A DNA stretch of 64,000 nucleotides from NCBI GenBank assembly GCA_023428135.1, contig JAEYZG010000033.1:62001-126000 (forward strand), read 5' to 3'. The notes beneath the pieces are model-generated. The model did no database searches and was not told the DNA's origin. It worked only from the letters and a program-made list of their open reading frames with translations. The position numbers and the translations under genes were made by a program. This DNA comes from Bacteroidota bacterium (GTDB lineage Bacteria > Bacteroidota > Bacteroidia > Cytophagales > Cytophagaceae). This document shows, piece after piece, positions 1 through 8,127 of the stretch; within the stretch, counting starts at the first letter, position 1, and each line of letters starts with the position of its first letter.

Positions 1-288
1 GAATTACTCCTTATGGGATTAGGAGGTTGCAGCGCCATTGATGTTTTATCAATTCTAAAAAAACAAAGAATCGAAGTTGCAGATTTCAAAATTGAAATCA
101 ACGGAGAAAGAGAGCCTGAAGCAGTCCCTTCTTTATTTCAGGACATCCATATCAAATTCATAGTAAAAGGACCAGTTGACTCTTCCAAAGTTGAAAAAGC
201 TATTGTATTGTCTCTGGACAAATACTGTTCAGTAGCCAAAACCCTTGAAAAAACGGCCAAAATTACCTGGTCCCTTGATGTAATCTAG
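1..288 (+). CDS. OsmC family protein (5'-truncated by window edge)
   Basis: Only the C-terminal ~95 residues are present; the frame is open from base 1. The Gly-Gly-Cys-Ser-Ala-Ile-Asp stretch followed by a long helix (VLSILKKQR) matches the cysteine-bearing central helix of OsmC/Ohr proteins, and YCSVAKTL near the end matches the second conserved cysteine helix. In that family the two cysteines form a thiol peroxidase centre that reduces organic hydroperoxides in the cytoplasm; the subgroup with GGC rather than an Ohr signature often has uncharacterised substrates. It lies 40 bases before metZ on the same strand, so the two may be cotranscribed. The family call is firm; the substrate is not visible. 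Confidence 0.8.
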   Translation, partial: ELLLMGLGGCSAIDVLSILKKQRIEVADFKIEINGEREPEAVPSLFQDIHIKFIVKGPVDSSKVEKAIVLSLDKYCSVAKTLEKTAKITWSLDVI

Positions 289-328
289 AGTCTGAAAATT
301 TTAATTAATCACTATAATATTAAATTGA

Positions 329-1531
329 ATGGAGCAGCAATTTGATCATTTTGAAACCAACGCGATTAGAAATCAGATGGAGAGATCTTATAACAGGGAG
401 CATACTGCTCCTATTTATATGACCTCCAGTTTTGTATTTGAAGACGCGGAGCAGGCACGTGCACTCTTCGCAGACGAATATCCGGGCAATATTTATACAC
501 GTTTTTCCAATCCAAATAACTCGGAATTTATTGAAAAAATCTGTAAGATGGAAGGTGCTGAAGATGGCTTCGCACTTGCATCCGGTATGTCTGCGGTATT
601 TACGAGCATGGCTGCTTTTTTGAAATCTGGTGATCACATTCTTGTTTCCAGATCTGTTTTCGGATCTACCATTCAGATTCTTACTAACATCTTTACCAGA
701 TGGGGAATCACACATACGTTTGCAGATATTGATAAACCTGAGACCTGGGAAGGTTTAATACAAAAAAACACCAAAATGATTATGGTGGAAACCCCTTCCA
801 ATCCTGCTCTTGATCTGATAGATCTTGAGTGGTTAGGGAAACTTGCTAACAAACACAACGTCATTCTTAATGTTGACAATTGTTTTGCTACTCCATACCT
901 TCAACAACCTCTTAAATGGGGAGCTCATATTGTCAACCACTCGGCAACAAAATTTATAGACGGACAAGGAAGAGCCATAGGAGGAATTATTGTTGGAAGT
1001 AAAGAATTAATCAAAGAAGTAAGATTCTTCAGCAGACATACAGGTCCGGCTTTATCACCATTTAATGCATGGATATTCTCGAAAAGTCTTGAAACACTAG
1101 CGGTAAGAATGGACAGACACTGCGACAATGCATTAAAGCTAGCTGAATATCTTGAAAATCATCCTGAAATAGAATCTGTAAAATATCCTTTCTTAAAAAG
1201 CCATCCTCAACACGCTCTTGCTAAAAAACAGATGAAAGCTGGCGGTGGAATAGTTACTTTCATTATAAAAGGCGGACTGGAAAGAGGAAGAGAATTTCTG
1301 AATTCGTGTATTATGGCGACAAACAGCGCTAACCTCGGCGATTCAAGAACCATTACAACACACCCTGCCTCTACCACGCATTCTAAACTTACTGAGCAAG
1401 ACAGACTTGCAGTAGGTATCCTTCCCGGATTAATCAGAGTTTCCGTTGGACTTGAAAATATTGAAGATATCATCAAAGATATAGAACAGGCACTTGAGAA
1501 ATCTAAAGCAAGTGTAGAAGTTAATAACTAA
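329..1531 (+). CDS. metZ: O-succinylhomoserine sulfhydrylase (Cys/Met metabolism PLP enzyme)
   Basis: A 400-residue fold-type I PLP enzyme of the Cys/Met metabolism family. The Schiff-base lysine is K208 in SATKFIDGQGR, preceded by VDNCFATPYLQQPLKWGA. The motifs LVSRSVFGST and SPFNAWIFSKSLETL are those of MetZ-type sulfhydrylases, which make homocysteine directly from O-succinylhomoserine and sulfide, rather than of cystathionine gamma-synthase or beta-lyase; that assignment is by remembered similarity. Full length, with start ATG 40 bases after the OsmC stop. A strong hairpin terminator follows. No riboswitch or obvious operator is visible in the 40-base leader. Confidence 0.88.
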   Translation: MEQQFDHFETNAIRNQMERSYNREHTAPIYMTSSFVFEDAEQARALFADEYPGNIYTRFSNPNNSEFIEKICKMEGAEDGFALASGMSAVFTSMAAFLKSGDHILVSRSVFGSTIQILTNIFTRWGITHTFADIDKPETWEGLIQKNTKMIMVETPSNPALDLIDLEWLGKLANKHNVILNVDNCFATPYLQQPLKWGAHIVNHSATKFIDGQGRAIGGIIVGSKELIKEVRFFSRHTGPALSPFNAWIFSKSLETLAVRMDRHCDNALKLAEYLENHPEIESVKYPFLKSHPQHALAKKQMKAGGGIVTFIIKGGLERGREFLNSCIMATNSANLGDSRTITTHPASTTHSKLTEQDRLAVGILPGLIRVSVGLENIEDIIKDIEQALEKSKASVEVNN

Positions 1532-1552
1532 GCTTCCAAAAACCTTAAATTT

Positions 1553-1590
1553 AAACTAGGAAGGTTATCTTAAGCTTCCTAGTTTTTTTT
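1553..1590 (+). terminator. Rho-independent terminator after metZ
   Basis: Perfect 11-bp inverted repeat (AAACTAGGAAG at 1553-1563 with CTTCCTAGTTT at 1575-1585), 11-base loop, continued by a run of T to 1590. Confidence 0.85.
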
Positions 1591-1752
1591 CATACCAAAA
1601 TTTAAACTTTTTCTATTCCTGGCCGTATTAAGTACTCTTTCCAAAAATTTTATCAGGCAATAAACGCCGCATTTTATTCTGATTAGTCTGGAATTTTTTC
1701 CGGAAAACGAAGGTTTAAGTGATTAATCCTTCTTTTATAAAATCATTACAGT

Positions 1753-3075
1753 ATGCACAAAAAGCAATTAAGAATTTTCATTCTTGCAACCATAATTATT
1801 ACTTCGGCTCTGATATTATTTTTCTTTTTAACAATAGACAGATCGAACAACGAAATTGAAGCACTGAAAGAAGAGCAAAGGATTGATACAATAGAGCAAC
1901 TCCCCCCTCCCGCTCCGGTTATCCAATACGGAATGAATATAGATTCTTTATCCATCATTGAAGAAAAGGTAAAGAAGAATGAAAATTTCACTTCTATACT
2001 TCAAAAATATAATGTACCTAGAGAGGTGATCAACCAGCTGATAACAGAATCAAAAGACAAATTCAAAGTAAGTAAAATACAAGCTGGTAAATCTTATGAA
2101 GTTTTAAGGTCTAAAAAAGACTCAGTAGCCAGAGGATTTATTTATTATGGAGATCCTACCCAGACTATTGTATTTAAAACTACCCCACTGGAAGTACTGG
2201 TAGATCTGAAACCCACAGATACAATAGAAAGAAGAACTGGTGGTATTATCACCGGCTCTCTTTATGAAACTCTTCAGCAGATCAATGCACCTGCTGTATT
2301 GGCGTATGAACTCTCAAAAATTTTCGCAAGAAAAGTCGACTTCTTTAAAATACAGCAAGGAGATAATTTTAAAATCATATTTGACGAGGTAACATTAGAA
2401 GGACAACCTCTGAATGTAAAGAGAATTCATTCTGTAAGTTTTGAACATGACAATAAAAAATATTATGCTTTTAACTTCGGAAAGAATGGCAAAGATGCTT
2501 TCTACGATGAGGAAGGAAACAGCCTGCAGCAAGGTGGATTCTTAAAATCTCCATTAAAATTTTTCAGGATTAGCTCCAAGTACAACAAAAGAAGATTTCA
2601 TCCGGTACAAAAAGTATTCAAGGCGCACCTTGGGACTGATTATGCAGCACCTACAGGAACTCCTATAATGTCTGTAGCAGATGGAGTTGTGACTGAAGCA
2701 AAATTTGCAGTCTTCAACGGAAACTATGTAAAGGTAAAACATAATAAAACTCATTCTACCCAATACCTCCACATGTCACGAATAGCGAAAGGCATGAAAC
2801 CGGGGACAAAAGTAAAACAAGGACAGGTAATAGGTTATGTTGGCAGCACAGGACTGGCAAGTGGACCGCACGTTTGCTTCCGTTTTTGGGAAAATGGAAA
2901 GCAAATTGATGGCACAAGAGTTAAGACAATAAAAGGCGACCCTGTGAAAAAGTCAGACATGAAACAGTTCAAAGCACTTAGGGACGAAATGCTTGCTGGT
3001 CTGGATGATATAAACATTTCAGAAGAAGCGCAAGCCAAGACATCAGACAAATCACAAAATCAATTTTCTAAATAA
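1753..3075 (+). CDS. M23 family metallopeptidase, membrane-anchored
   Basis: Cell-wall hydrolase of the LytM/MepM type, 440 residues. One N-terminal membrane segment (residues ~6-26, rich in I/L/F) is followed by an acidic and proline linker, an OapA/LysM-like segment (~55-150) and a C-terminal M23 domain (~285-400). Zinc motif H292-x3-D296 (HLGTDYAAP) is intact and H340 lies in YLHMS, but the usual HxH near the end is H373-V-C375, so the normal third ligand is a cysteine. I recall the same GPHVCFRFW form in other Bacteroidota M23 proteins, so it is probably a lineage feature. It should cleave peptidoglycan crosslinks in the periplasm. The gene stands 24 bases before a DUF4199 gene and may share a transcript with it. 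Confidence 0.85.
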   Translation: MHKKQLRIFILATIIITSALILFFFLTIDRSNNEIEALKEEQRIDTIEQLPPPAPVIQYGMNIDSLSIIEEKVKKNENFTSILQKYNVPREVINQLITESKDKFKVSKIQAGKSYEVLRSKKDSVARGFIYYGDPTQTIVFKTTPLEVLVDLKPTDTIERRTGGIITGSLYETLQQINAPAVLAYELSKIFARKVDFFKIQQGDNFKIIFDEVTLEGQPLNVKRIHSVSFEHDNKKYYAFNFGKNGKDAFYDEEGNSLQQGGFLKSPLKFFRISSKYNKRRFHPVQKVFKAHLGTDYAAPTGTPIMSVADGVVTEAKFAVFNGNYVKVKHNKTHSTQYLHMSRIAKGMKPGTKVKQGQVIGYVGSTGLASGPHVCFRFWENGKQIDGTRVKTIKGDPVKKSDMKQFKALRDEMLAGLDDINISEEAQAKTSDKSQNQFSK

Positions 3076-3099
3076 GCTTTTTTGCTTTAATTTGGCCGT

Positions 3100-3660
3100 A
3101 TGGATAAAAGAGTTTCATACGGCCTGATTACAGGCTCCGCTGCAGGCATCTGGCTTGTTGTTTATTACGAATACATATATAGAATTGCTCCCTTCTTAGG
3201 ATTAATAGGCTGGATCATTCTTGGTGTTGGAGTTTATCTAGGCACAAGAACTGCCAGAGAAAGTATTTACCAGGGAAAAATATCTTTTAGCCAGGCAGTT
3301 ATGGCAGGAGTAATTATTTCATTTTTCGCAGGTCTTGTAACTGGAATTTTTAATTTTATTTATGTTAAATGGATTAACACGAACTTCCTTGAGTTTTTAA
3401 TTTCAGAAAGTAAAAATTTAATGGCCGGAAAAGCGAGTCCGGAAGAAATTCAGAAACAAATTGAAGAGATCAAAAAAAGCTTTTCTCCTTCGCAGCAATT
3501 TTTCGCTTCAGTAACAGGCACTCTATTTTATGGATTGATAATCTCCCTTGTAATCGCTATTATTTTAAGAAATAAGGCTCCACAAGATTTTTCACAATCA
3601 GGGCAAAAAAAGTCTGACAACAACTCAACAACTGATGTTGATTACGAAGAAGTTAAATAA
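3100..3660 (+). CDS. DUF4199 family membrane protein
   Basis: 186 residues with four predicted membrane segments: ~8-26, ~31-48, ~66-90 and ~137-158. A charged amphipathic region (~100-132) separates the third and fourth, and the C-terminal tail is polar. The layout and the opening VSYGLITGSAAGIW match DUF4199, a Bacteroidota family of unknown function often found next to cell-wall or glycan genes. It starts 24 bases after the M23 peptidase stop, which suggests an operon. No catalytic motif can be seen. Confidence 0.75.
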   Translation: MDKRVSYGLITGSAAGIWLVVYYEYIYRIAPFLGLIGWIILGVGVYLGTRTARESIYQGKISFSQAVMAGVIISFFAGLVTGIFNFIYVKWINTNFLEFLISESKNLMAGKASPEEIQKQIEEIKKSFSPSQQFFASVTGTLFYGLIISLVIAIILRNKAPQDFSQSGQKKSDNNSTTDVDYEEVK

Positions 3661-3782
3661 TTAAAACAAAGAGCTAAGGTTTCTATTAACTATAAAATTT
3701 TCTTAAACTGATTCGTTTATAATAGCGTAATTGCTTCTGGCATAAAACTTGAAAAATAACCCAGGTACTGTACCCTAAACAT

Positions 3783-4505
3783 ATGAACACCTTAAAAACC
3801 TTTGCTTCAATACTCCTAATTTCCAGCTCAACTTTATCTTTTGGCCAGATAAATATTGGAGGAGTTAATATCCCTACCAACCTAGCCACAACAACGAATT
3901 CACTCTCTGAGACTGAAATTATAAACGGACTTAAAGAAGCTCTGACTCTCGGCTCTTCTAATGCATCTCAAAGCCTTAATAAACTTGATGGTTTCTATAA
4001 AAACCCAAAAGTTAAGATTCCGTTCCCTGAAGATTGCCAGAAAGTAGCTACAGAATTGCGTAAGCGCGGCTATGGAAAACAAATAGACGAATTTGAGGTT
4101 ACACTTAACAGGGCTGCAGAGGATGCTTCAAAAGAAGCTGCGACTATTTTCGCAAACTCAATCAAGCAAATGACTCTTACTGACGCCAAAAATATTCTTA
4201 CCGGCCCTGATACTGCTGCTACCGGATACTTAAGAAAAACAACCTCTTCTTCTTTGTACAGTGCATTTGCTCCTCATATTACAACAGCACTTGATAACAC
4301 TACTGCAACAAAAAAATGGAAAGAAATTACAACGCTTTACAATAAGCTTCCATTGGTAAAAAAAGTAGATACTGACCTTACAAGATACACGACCAACAAG
4401 GCTTTAAAGGGCTTGTTTCTGCTCGTGGCAGATGAAGAAGCTAAAATCAGGAAAGACCCGGCTGCCAGAGCATCCGATTTACTAAAAAAAGTATTTGGAA
4501 ACTAA
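3783..4505 (+). CDS. DUF4197 domain protein, secreted
   Basis: 240 residues. The N-terminal signal peptide (MNTLKTFASILLISSSTLSFG) is followed by an all-helical DUF4197 domain; recognisable pieces are EIINGLKEALTLGSSNAS, GFYKNP and IPFPEDCQKV near its start and KALKGLFLLVADEEAKIR near its end. Members are periplasmic or lipoprotein-like, of unknown function, common in Proteobacteria and Bacteroidota. The gene stands alone: 122 bases separate it from the DUF4199 gene and a bidirectional terminator follows. Confidence 0.8.
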   Translation: MNTLKTFASILLISSSTLSFGQINIGGVNIPTNLATTTNSLSETEIINGLKEALTLGSSNASQSLNKLDGFYKNPKVKIPFPEDCQKVATELRKRGYGKQIDEFEVTLNRAAEDASKEAATIFANSIKQMTLTDAKNILTGPDTAATGYLRKTTSSSLYSAFAPHITTALDNTTATKKWKEITTLYNKLPLVKKVDTDLTRYTTNKALKGLFLLVADEEAKIRKDPAARASDLLKKVFGN

Positions 4506-4526
4506 ACCTTCCCTCTCCCAAAATCA

Positions 4527-4562
4527 AAAAAGGGCTGATTTAAATAAAATCAGCCCTTTTCT
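4527..4562. terminator. Bidirectional terminator between convergent genes
   Basis: Near-perfect stem AAAAGGGCTGATT (ending 4540) / AATCAGCCCTTTT (4548-4560), with A and T runs on the two flanks, so it can stop transcription both from the DUF4197 gene and from the converging TerB-like gene. Confidence 0.85.
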
Positions 4563-4585
4563 ATTCCAAACAAGAACTACAATTC

Positions 4586-5014
4586 TTAATTGGTTAAAAA
4601 AGCTTCCGCTTCTTTCCTTATCATATCTTTATTCTGACCATTACTAACACCTTGTGAAATCTTTCTTACGAGCACACCAACAACAGCTTTTCTAAATCCT
4701 AACCTTTCAGCCATATCCACACAAAAATCCAGCTCATGATCGTCAACTACACCATCGCTGACCATTAGCTGCACCAAATCATAAATCTGATCAAATCTTT
4801 CATAATCGCTTGCCGGAAGGCGGAAATCAAAATCTGGAACTTCTTCAATAAGCTCAGCAATAAAATAATCTTTCAATCCATATTTAAGTCCTATTCTAAA
4901 AATTAAATCTCTTTCAACTTCATTCAACTTTCCATCCACTTTGGCGAGAAAGACCAGGTTTCTCAAGTGCTTTTTAAATTTCTTATCTTTTTTTGACTCA
5001 AATAGAGAGAACAT
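4586..5014 (-). CDS. TerB-like family protein
   Basis: A 142-residue soluble, all-helical protein. Acidic residues grouped as AKVDGKLNEVERDLI (~24-38) and VSDGVVDDHELDF (~87-99) form the pair of EF-hand-like acidic clusters typical of TerB/TerB-like domains, which bind divalent metal. The family name comes from tellurite resistance, but isolated copies are usually general envelope-stress or metal-linked proteins; no other ter gene is present here. Transcribed alone, with its own candidate promoter at 5063-5095. Confidence 0.75.
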   Translation of the reverse strand: MFSLFESKKDKKFKKHLRNLVFLAKVDGKLNEVERDLIFRIGLKYGLKDYFIAELIEEVPDFDFRLPASDYERFDQIYDLVQLMVSDGVVDDHELDFCVDMAERLGFRKAVVGVLVRKISQGVSNGQNKDMIRKEAEAFLTN

Positions 5015-5062
5015 AGCTTTATTGTGTTTTTAAGGTTAATGAATTTCTCCATATTATTCTAC

Positions 5063-5095
5063 CAAAAAGTATACCCTAAGGCTTTCATGCACAAA
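5063..5095 (-). promoter_or_regulatory. Candidate Bacteroidota-type promoter for the TerB-like gene
   Basis: On the minus strand a TTTG at 5095-5092 is followed after 17 bases by TATACTTTTTG (5074-5064), close to the Bacteroidota -33 TTTG / -7 TAnnTTTG pattern but with one or two extra T. It sits about 50 bases before the start codon. Confidence 0.3.
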
Positions 5096-5193
5096 AACAA
5101 CTTATAGAAAATGACTATAAACACATGAATTTGTTGGGAAATCAAAATAAAAACTTTCGAAGAATAATTTTACTTTTTCTTATACGAGTAAAA

Positions 5194-5237
5194 CTAATAA
5201 AAAGTAACTCAAGGAGTTACTTTTTATTAGCCTTTTT
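5194..5237. terminator. Strong hairpin downstream of the GNAT-nitrilase gene
   Basis: A perfect 17-bp stem, 5194-5210 paired with 5214-5230, with a 3-base loop (AAG), T-rich on the plus side (5233-5239) and with TTTT on the minus side. It lies 16 bases past the stop of the minus-strand gene at 5246. Confidence 0.8.
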
Positions 5238-5245
5238 TTAAAAAA

Positions 5246-6814
5246 TTATTTTTTTAACCAGGAAACCTTGTACAAATCACTTCTCCTGTTTTGCAAATTC
5301 CGGACAGTTCCTGAAGTTCGGATTTTTTTCAAAAGGTCCGTATCCAAATCTACAACCAAAGTTGTCTCCGAATTTGTGGTTGCTTCAGCTATGATAGCAT
5401 CATGAGGGAATGAGAAATCTGAGGGTGAAAAAACAGCGGATTGGGCATATTGAATATCCATATTTTCAACACCTGGAAGGTTACCAACACTTCCTGAAAT
5501 GGCTACATAACACTCATTTTCTATTGCTCGCGCCTGGGCACAACGACTCACTCTCAGGAATGAGTTTTTAGTATCTGTCCAGAACGGAACGAAAAGAATA
5601 TTTATACCTTCTTCTGCCAGTATTCTAGAAAGCTCAGGAAACTCCACATCATAGCAAATCAAAATACCGACTTTACCGGCATCTGTTTCAAATACTTTTA
5701 ATTCATTTCCGCCTTTCATCCCCCAATAGTTGGCCTCATCAGGAGTCACATGTAGCTTATATTGTACATCCCAGGTTCCGTCTCTCTTGCAGAGATAAGA
5801 AACATTGTATAATCCGTCTTCCTCGAGCAGAGGCATACTACCAGCAATGATGTTTATATTATACGAAAGGGCAAAACTAACCATTTTATCCCTTACAGCT
5901 TCAGTGTATCCAGCCAGCACTCTTACCGCATCTGCAGCGCTATCTTTATTGGCCTGAGCCATCAACGGAGCATTAAAGAACTCAGGAAATATTACAAAAT
6001 CTGCTTTATAGCCAGATACTGTATCTACAAAAAATTCCATATTCTGCATCAGATCATTAAAATCCTTAAGCGGACGCATCATCCATTGAACTACTCCTAC
6101 CCTCACTATTGACTTCTGCCCACCAAAGAGTTTATTATCTGTAGGTTCATAATACACATTGATCCACTCTAATAATGTTGCATAGGATTTTGAATCAATG
6201 TCATCCGGAAGGTAATTGGTCATTACTTTACGCACGTGGAAATCATTGGCCATCTGGAAGGTCAGAATGGGATCAACGATTTCTTTGTTTTTTACCTTAT
6301 CTATATATTCCTTAGGACTAAGTTTTTTAGATATTTTCTTATATCCCGGAATACGTCCACCCGCAATGATTGCGCGCAAATTCAATTTTTCACATAGCTC
6401 TTTTCTGGCATCATATAGCCTTCTCCCCAGCCTCAATCCCTGATATTCGGGATGAACAAAGACATCTATACCATAAAGCGTATCTCCATCCGGATCATGT
6501 GTAGTAAGCATCCCATTGCCAGTAATTTGCTTATAAGTGTGATTATCACCATATTTAGCATAATCTACTATAAGACTAAATGCAGCTGCCACAAGCTTTC
6601 CATTATCCTCAATTCCGATCTGACCTTCAGGAAAGTGTTTAAGCATTGACTTGAGCTCAGTTTTAGTCCAGGCTCCGCCTGCATTGGAGTATACCAACTC
6701 CATTATTTCCTTAATCTGCTCAAAATCATCTAATGTAATATTCCTAAGGTGAAGTCTGTGTTGCTCTATTTGTTCTTTTTTTCCTCTGGAGGATTTTGCC
6801 TTTTCTTTGGACAT
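5246..6814 (-). CDS. GNAT acetyltransferase fused to a carbon-nitrogen hydrolase
   Basis: A 522-residue two-domain protein. Residues ~20-215 form a GNAT N-acetyltransferase domain with the acetyl-CoA pyrophosphate loop HPEYQGLRLGRRLYD. Residues ~230-515 form a nitrilase-superfamily amidohydrolase with an intact Glu-Lys-Cys triad: E278 (IFPEFFNAP), K353 (QYKLHVTP) and C387 (GILICYDVEFPE). The fusion is recurrent in bacteria; its substrate is unknown. One half could acetylate an amine and the other hydrolyse an amide or nitrile of the same compound. The extreme N-terminus is lysine-rich (SKEKAKSSRGKKE). Monocistronic, with its own terminator. Confidence 0.85.
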   Translation of the reverse strand: MSKEKAKSSRGKKEQIEQHRLHLRNITLDDFEQIKEIMELVYSNAGGAWTKTELKSMLKHFPEGQIGIEDNGKLVAAAFSLIVDYAKYGDNHTYKQITGNGMLTTHDPDGDTLYGIDVFVHPEYQGLRLGRRLYDARKELCEKLNLRAIIAGGRIPGYKKISKKLSPKEYIDKVKNKEIVDPILTFQMANDFHVRKVMTNYLPDDIDSKSYATLLEWINVYYEPTDNKLFGGQKSIVRVGVVQWMMRPLKDFNDLMQNMEFFVDTVSGYKADFVIFPEFFNAPLMAQANKDSAADAVRVLAGYTEAVRDKMVSFALSYNINIIAGSMPLLEEDGLYNVSYLCKRDGTWDVQYKLHVTPDEANYWGMKGGNELKVFETDAGKVGILICYDVEFPELSRILAEEGINILFVPFWTDTKNSFLRVSRCAQARAIENECYVAISGSVGNLPGVENMDIQYAQSAVFSPSDFSFPHDAIIAEATTNSETTLVVDLDTDLLKKIRTSGTVRNLQNRRSDLYKVSWLKK

Positions 6815-6882
6815 AAAACTGGGACTATAAAATACCTTTGATCAATCTGAAATACGGGAATTAAGTTCCCTCTTCAAAGTTA

Positions 6883-6986
6883 TAAGTATTAAGTGATAAG
6901 TGGAAAGTTGAAAGTGAAAAGTTTAAAGCGGAAAGTTTAAAGCGAAAAGCGGAAGGTGGAAGGAGAAAGCTGAAAATTGAAAAGTC
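6883..6986 (+). repeat. Heptanucleotide-period array, left arm (locus A)
   Basis: About 15 consecutive 7-base units, from TAAGTAT, TAAGTGA, TAAGTGG through AAAGTTG, AAAGTGA, AAAGTTT, AAAGCGG, AAAGCGA to AAAGCTG. The phase holds for most of the array, with one single-base slip near 6966. It is A/G-rich on the plus strand and faces a complementary T/C-rich array at 7070-7111. Confidence 0.8.
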
Positions 6987-7069
6987 AGCATGTAAAAAGG
7001 TTCAGAGATGTTTGAGTGAGATGCTTGACTTACACGGAGGTGCACGGAGAAGACACAGAAATTGTAGTG

Positions 7070-7111
7070 CTTAACTTTTTTCTTTCGACTTTTAACTTTC
7101 AGCTTTTTTCA
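7070..7111 (-). repeat. Heptanucleotide-period array, right arm (locus A)
   Basis: Read on the minus strand, units AGCTGAA, AGTTAAA, AGTCGAA, AGAAAAA, AGTTAAG follow directly from the TGA stop of the lipoprotein gene. Orientation is inverted relative to the 6883-6986 arm. The 80-base core between the arms has a CACGGAGGTGCACGGAG segment. Confidence 0.7.
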
Positions 7112-7627
7112 GTCGCAAAGCTCAATTTGATCACAGTTGTTAAAATGAGAGGCTATCTTAACCGCACGGTTATTGGAATATTCTATTCGGATGCATCCAT
7201 AAGTTGAAGGATAAAAATCTATTTCAGGTCGTTCTTCTTTATATTTAGTATCGACAGGACTTCCCAATATTCCACGAATTTCCTTACGGGTCTTCTCAAA
7301 TATTTTTCCTGCCACTTCCCCTTTAAATGTTTTATTCACTTCAATAAAATCCCAATACGTATAATATGTAAAACCCAATCCATTATAAAATATTGCTCCT
7401 CCACATGAGTGATCACTGCCATCAGCAACAACAGAAGTATAGCAGGGAAACCATTCTTTTAGATCATTCTGAGATAAATCCGGTTTTACTCCGTTTATTT
7501 CTCCCAAATGAATATCATAAGTCAATTTTTTACATTCGATATGGGTAGAAGAGGTCTTCTGAGTCCCCTTGCATGAAAAAAATGTAATTATAAAAAGCTG
7601 TAGTAGGTTTAAAAGTATTCTATTCAT
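7109..7627 (-). CDS. Hypothetical lipoprotein
   Basis: I place the start at the ATG at 7627 rather than 33 bases upstream because it gives a clean lipoprotein signal: MNRILLNLLQLFIITFFSC with Cys19 as lipidation site. The 172-residue product has several further cysteines (CKKL, FPCYTS, SCGG, YGCIRI, NNCDQIELC), so disulfides in the periplasm or on the surface are likely. I do not recognise the family. It starts 41 bases after the stop of the next hypothetical gene on the same strand and probably shares its transcript. Its stop codon is the first element of a heptad array. Confidence 0.55.
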   Translation of the reverse strand: MNRILLNLLQLFIITFFSCKGTQKTSSTHIECKKLTYDIHLGEINGVKPDLSQNDLKEWFPCYTSVVADGSDHSCGGAIFYNGLGFTYYTYWDFIEVNKTFKGEVAGKIFEKTRKEIRGILGSPVDTKYKEERPEIDFYPSTYGCIRIEYSNNRAVKIASHFNNCDQIELCD

Positions 7628-7668
7628 AAGCAAGCCTCTAATTTTAGGATACAGGAACAACGCCCTAA

Positions 7669-8109
7669 CTATTCAATATCCATAAGACTGGTCCAGTATC
7701 TATCAGAAATAAATAACAACTCCTCAGGATCCATTTGTCTGAAGTCCTCATCAAAAACAATGATATCTGATGCTGAAAAGAATAAATTTCCTCCAAATCC
7801 CAGTGCAGTGCAATTAACATATACCTTTAACTGTGTATCATTTACTGGTTCCAGGCCAAGTAATTCTAAAAGAAGATTACTCAGATAAGCAGGATCGTCA
7901 ACAATTTTATCCTCATCATCCCAGTACTTGAGATGTAATCCACTGCAAGATTTCAGAACGCAATAAAAATATTGAAAGGTATTATTCAATTCCTGAGCTA
8001 AGAATTTGCATTCCAGTTTGATATTCAGGTCTGAACCTGAAAAGCTCATCTCTTCTATTACTCCTTCCTGAAAACTATCCAGTACATTTTTTATTTTCTT
8101 CTGATTCAT
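7669..8109 (-). CDS. Hypothetical protein, acidic, cytoplasmic
   Basis: 146 residues, no signal peptide or membrane segment, strongly acidic (WDDEDKIVDDP, FDEDFRQMDPEEL). No family recognised. It lies between the large glycoside hydrolase (18 bases upstream) and the small lipoprotein (41 bases downstream), all on the minus strand, which suggests a three-gene transcript. The start is the only reasonable in-frame ATG. Confidence 0.55.
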   Translation of the reverse strand: MNQKKIKNVLDSFQEGVIEEMSFSGSDLNIKLECKFLAQELNNTFQYFYCVLKSCSGLHLKYWDDEDKIVDDPAYLSNLLLELLGLEPVNDTQLKVYVNCTALGFGGNLFFSASDIIVFDEDFRQMDPEELLFISDRYWTSLMDIE

Positions 8110-8127
8110 CTGGTTTCTTGTAAAAAG

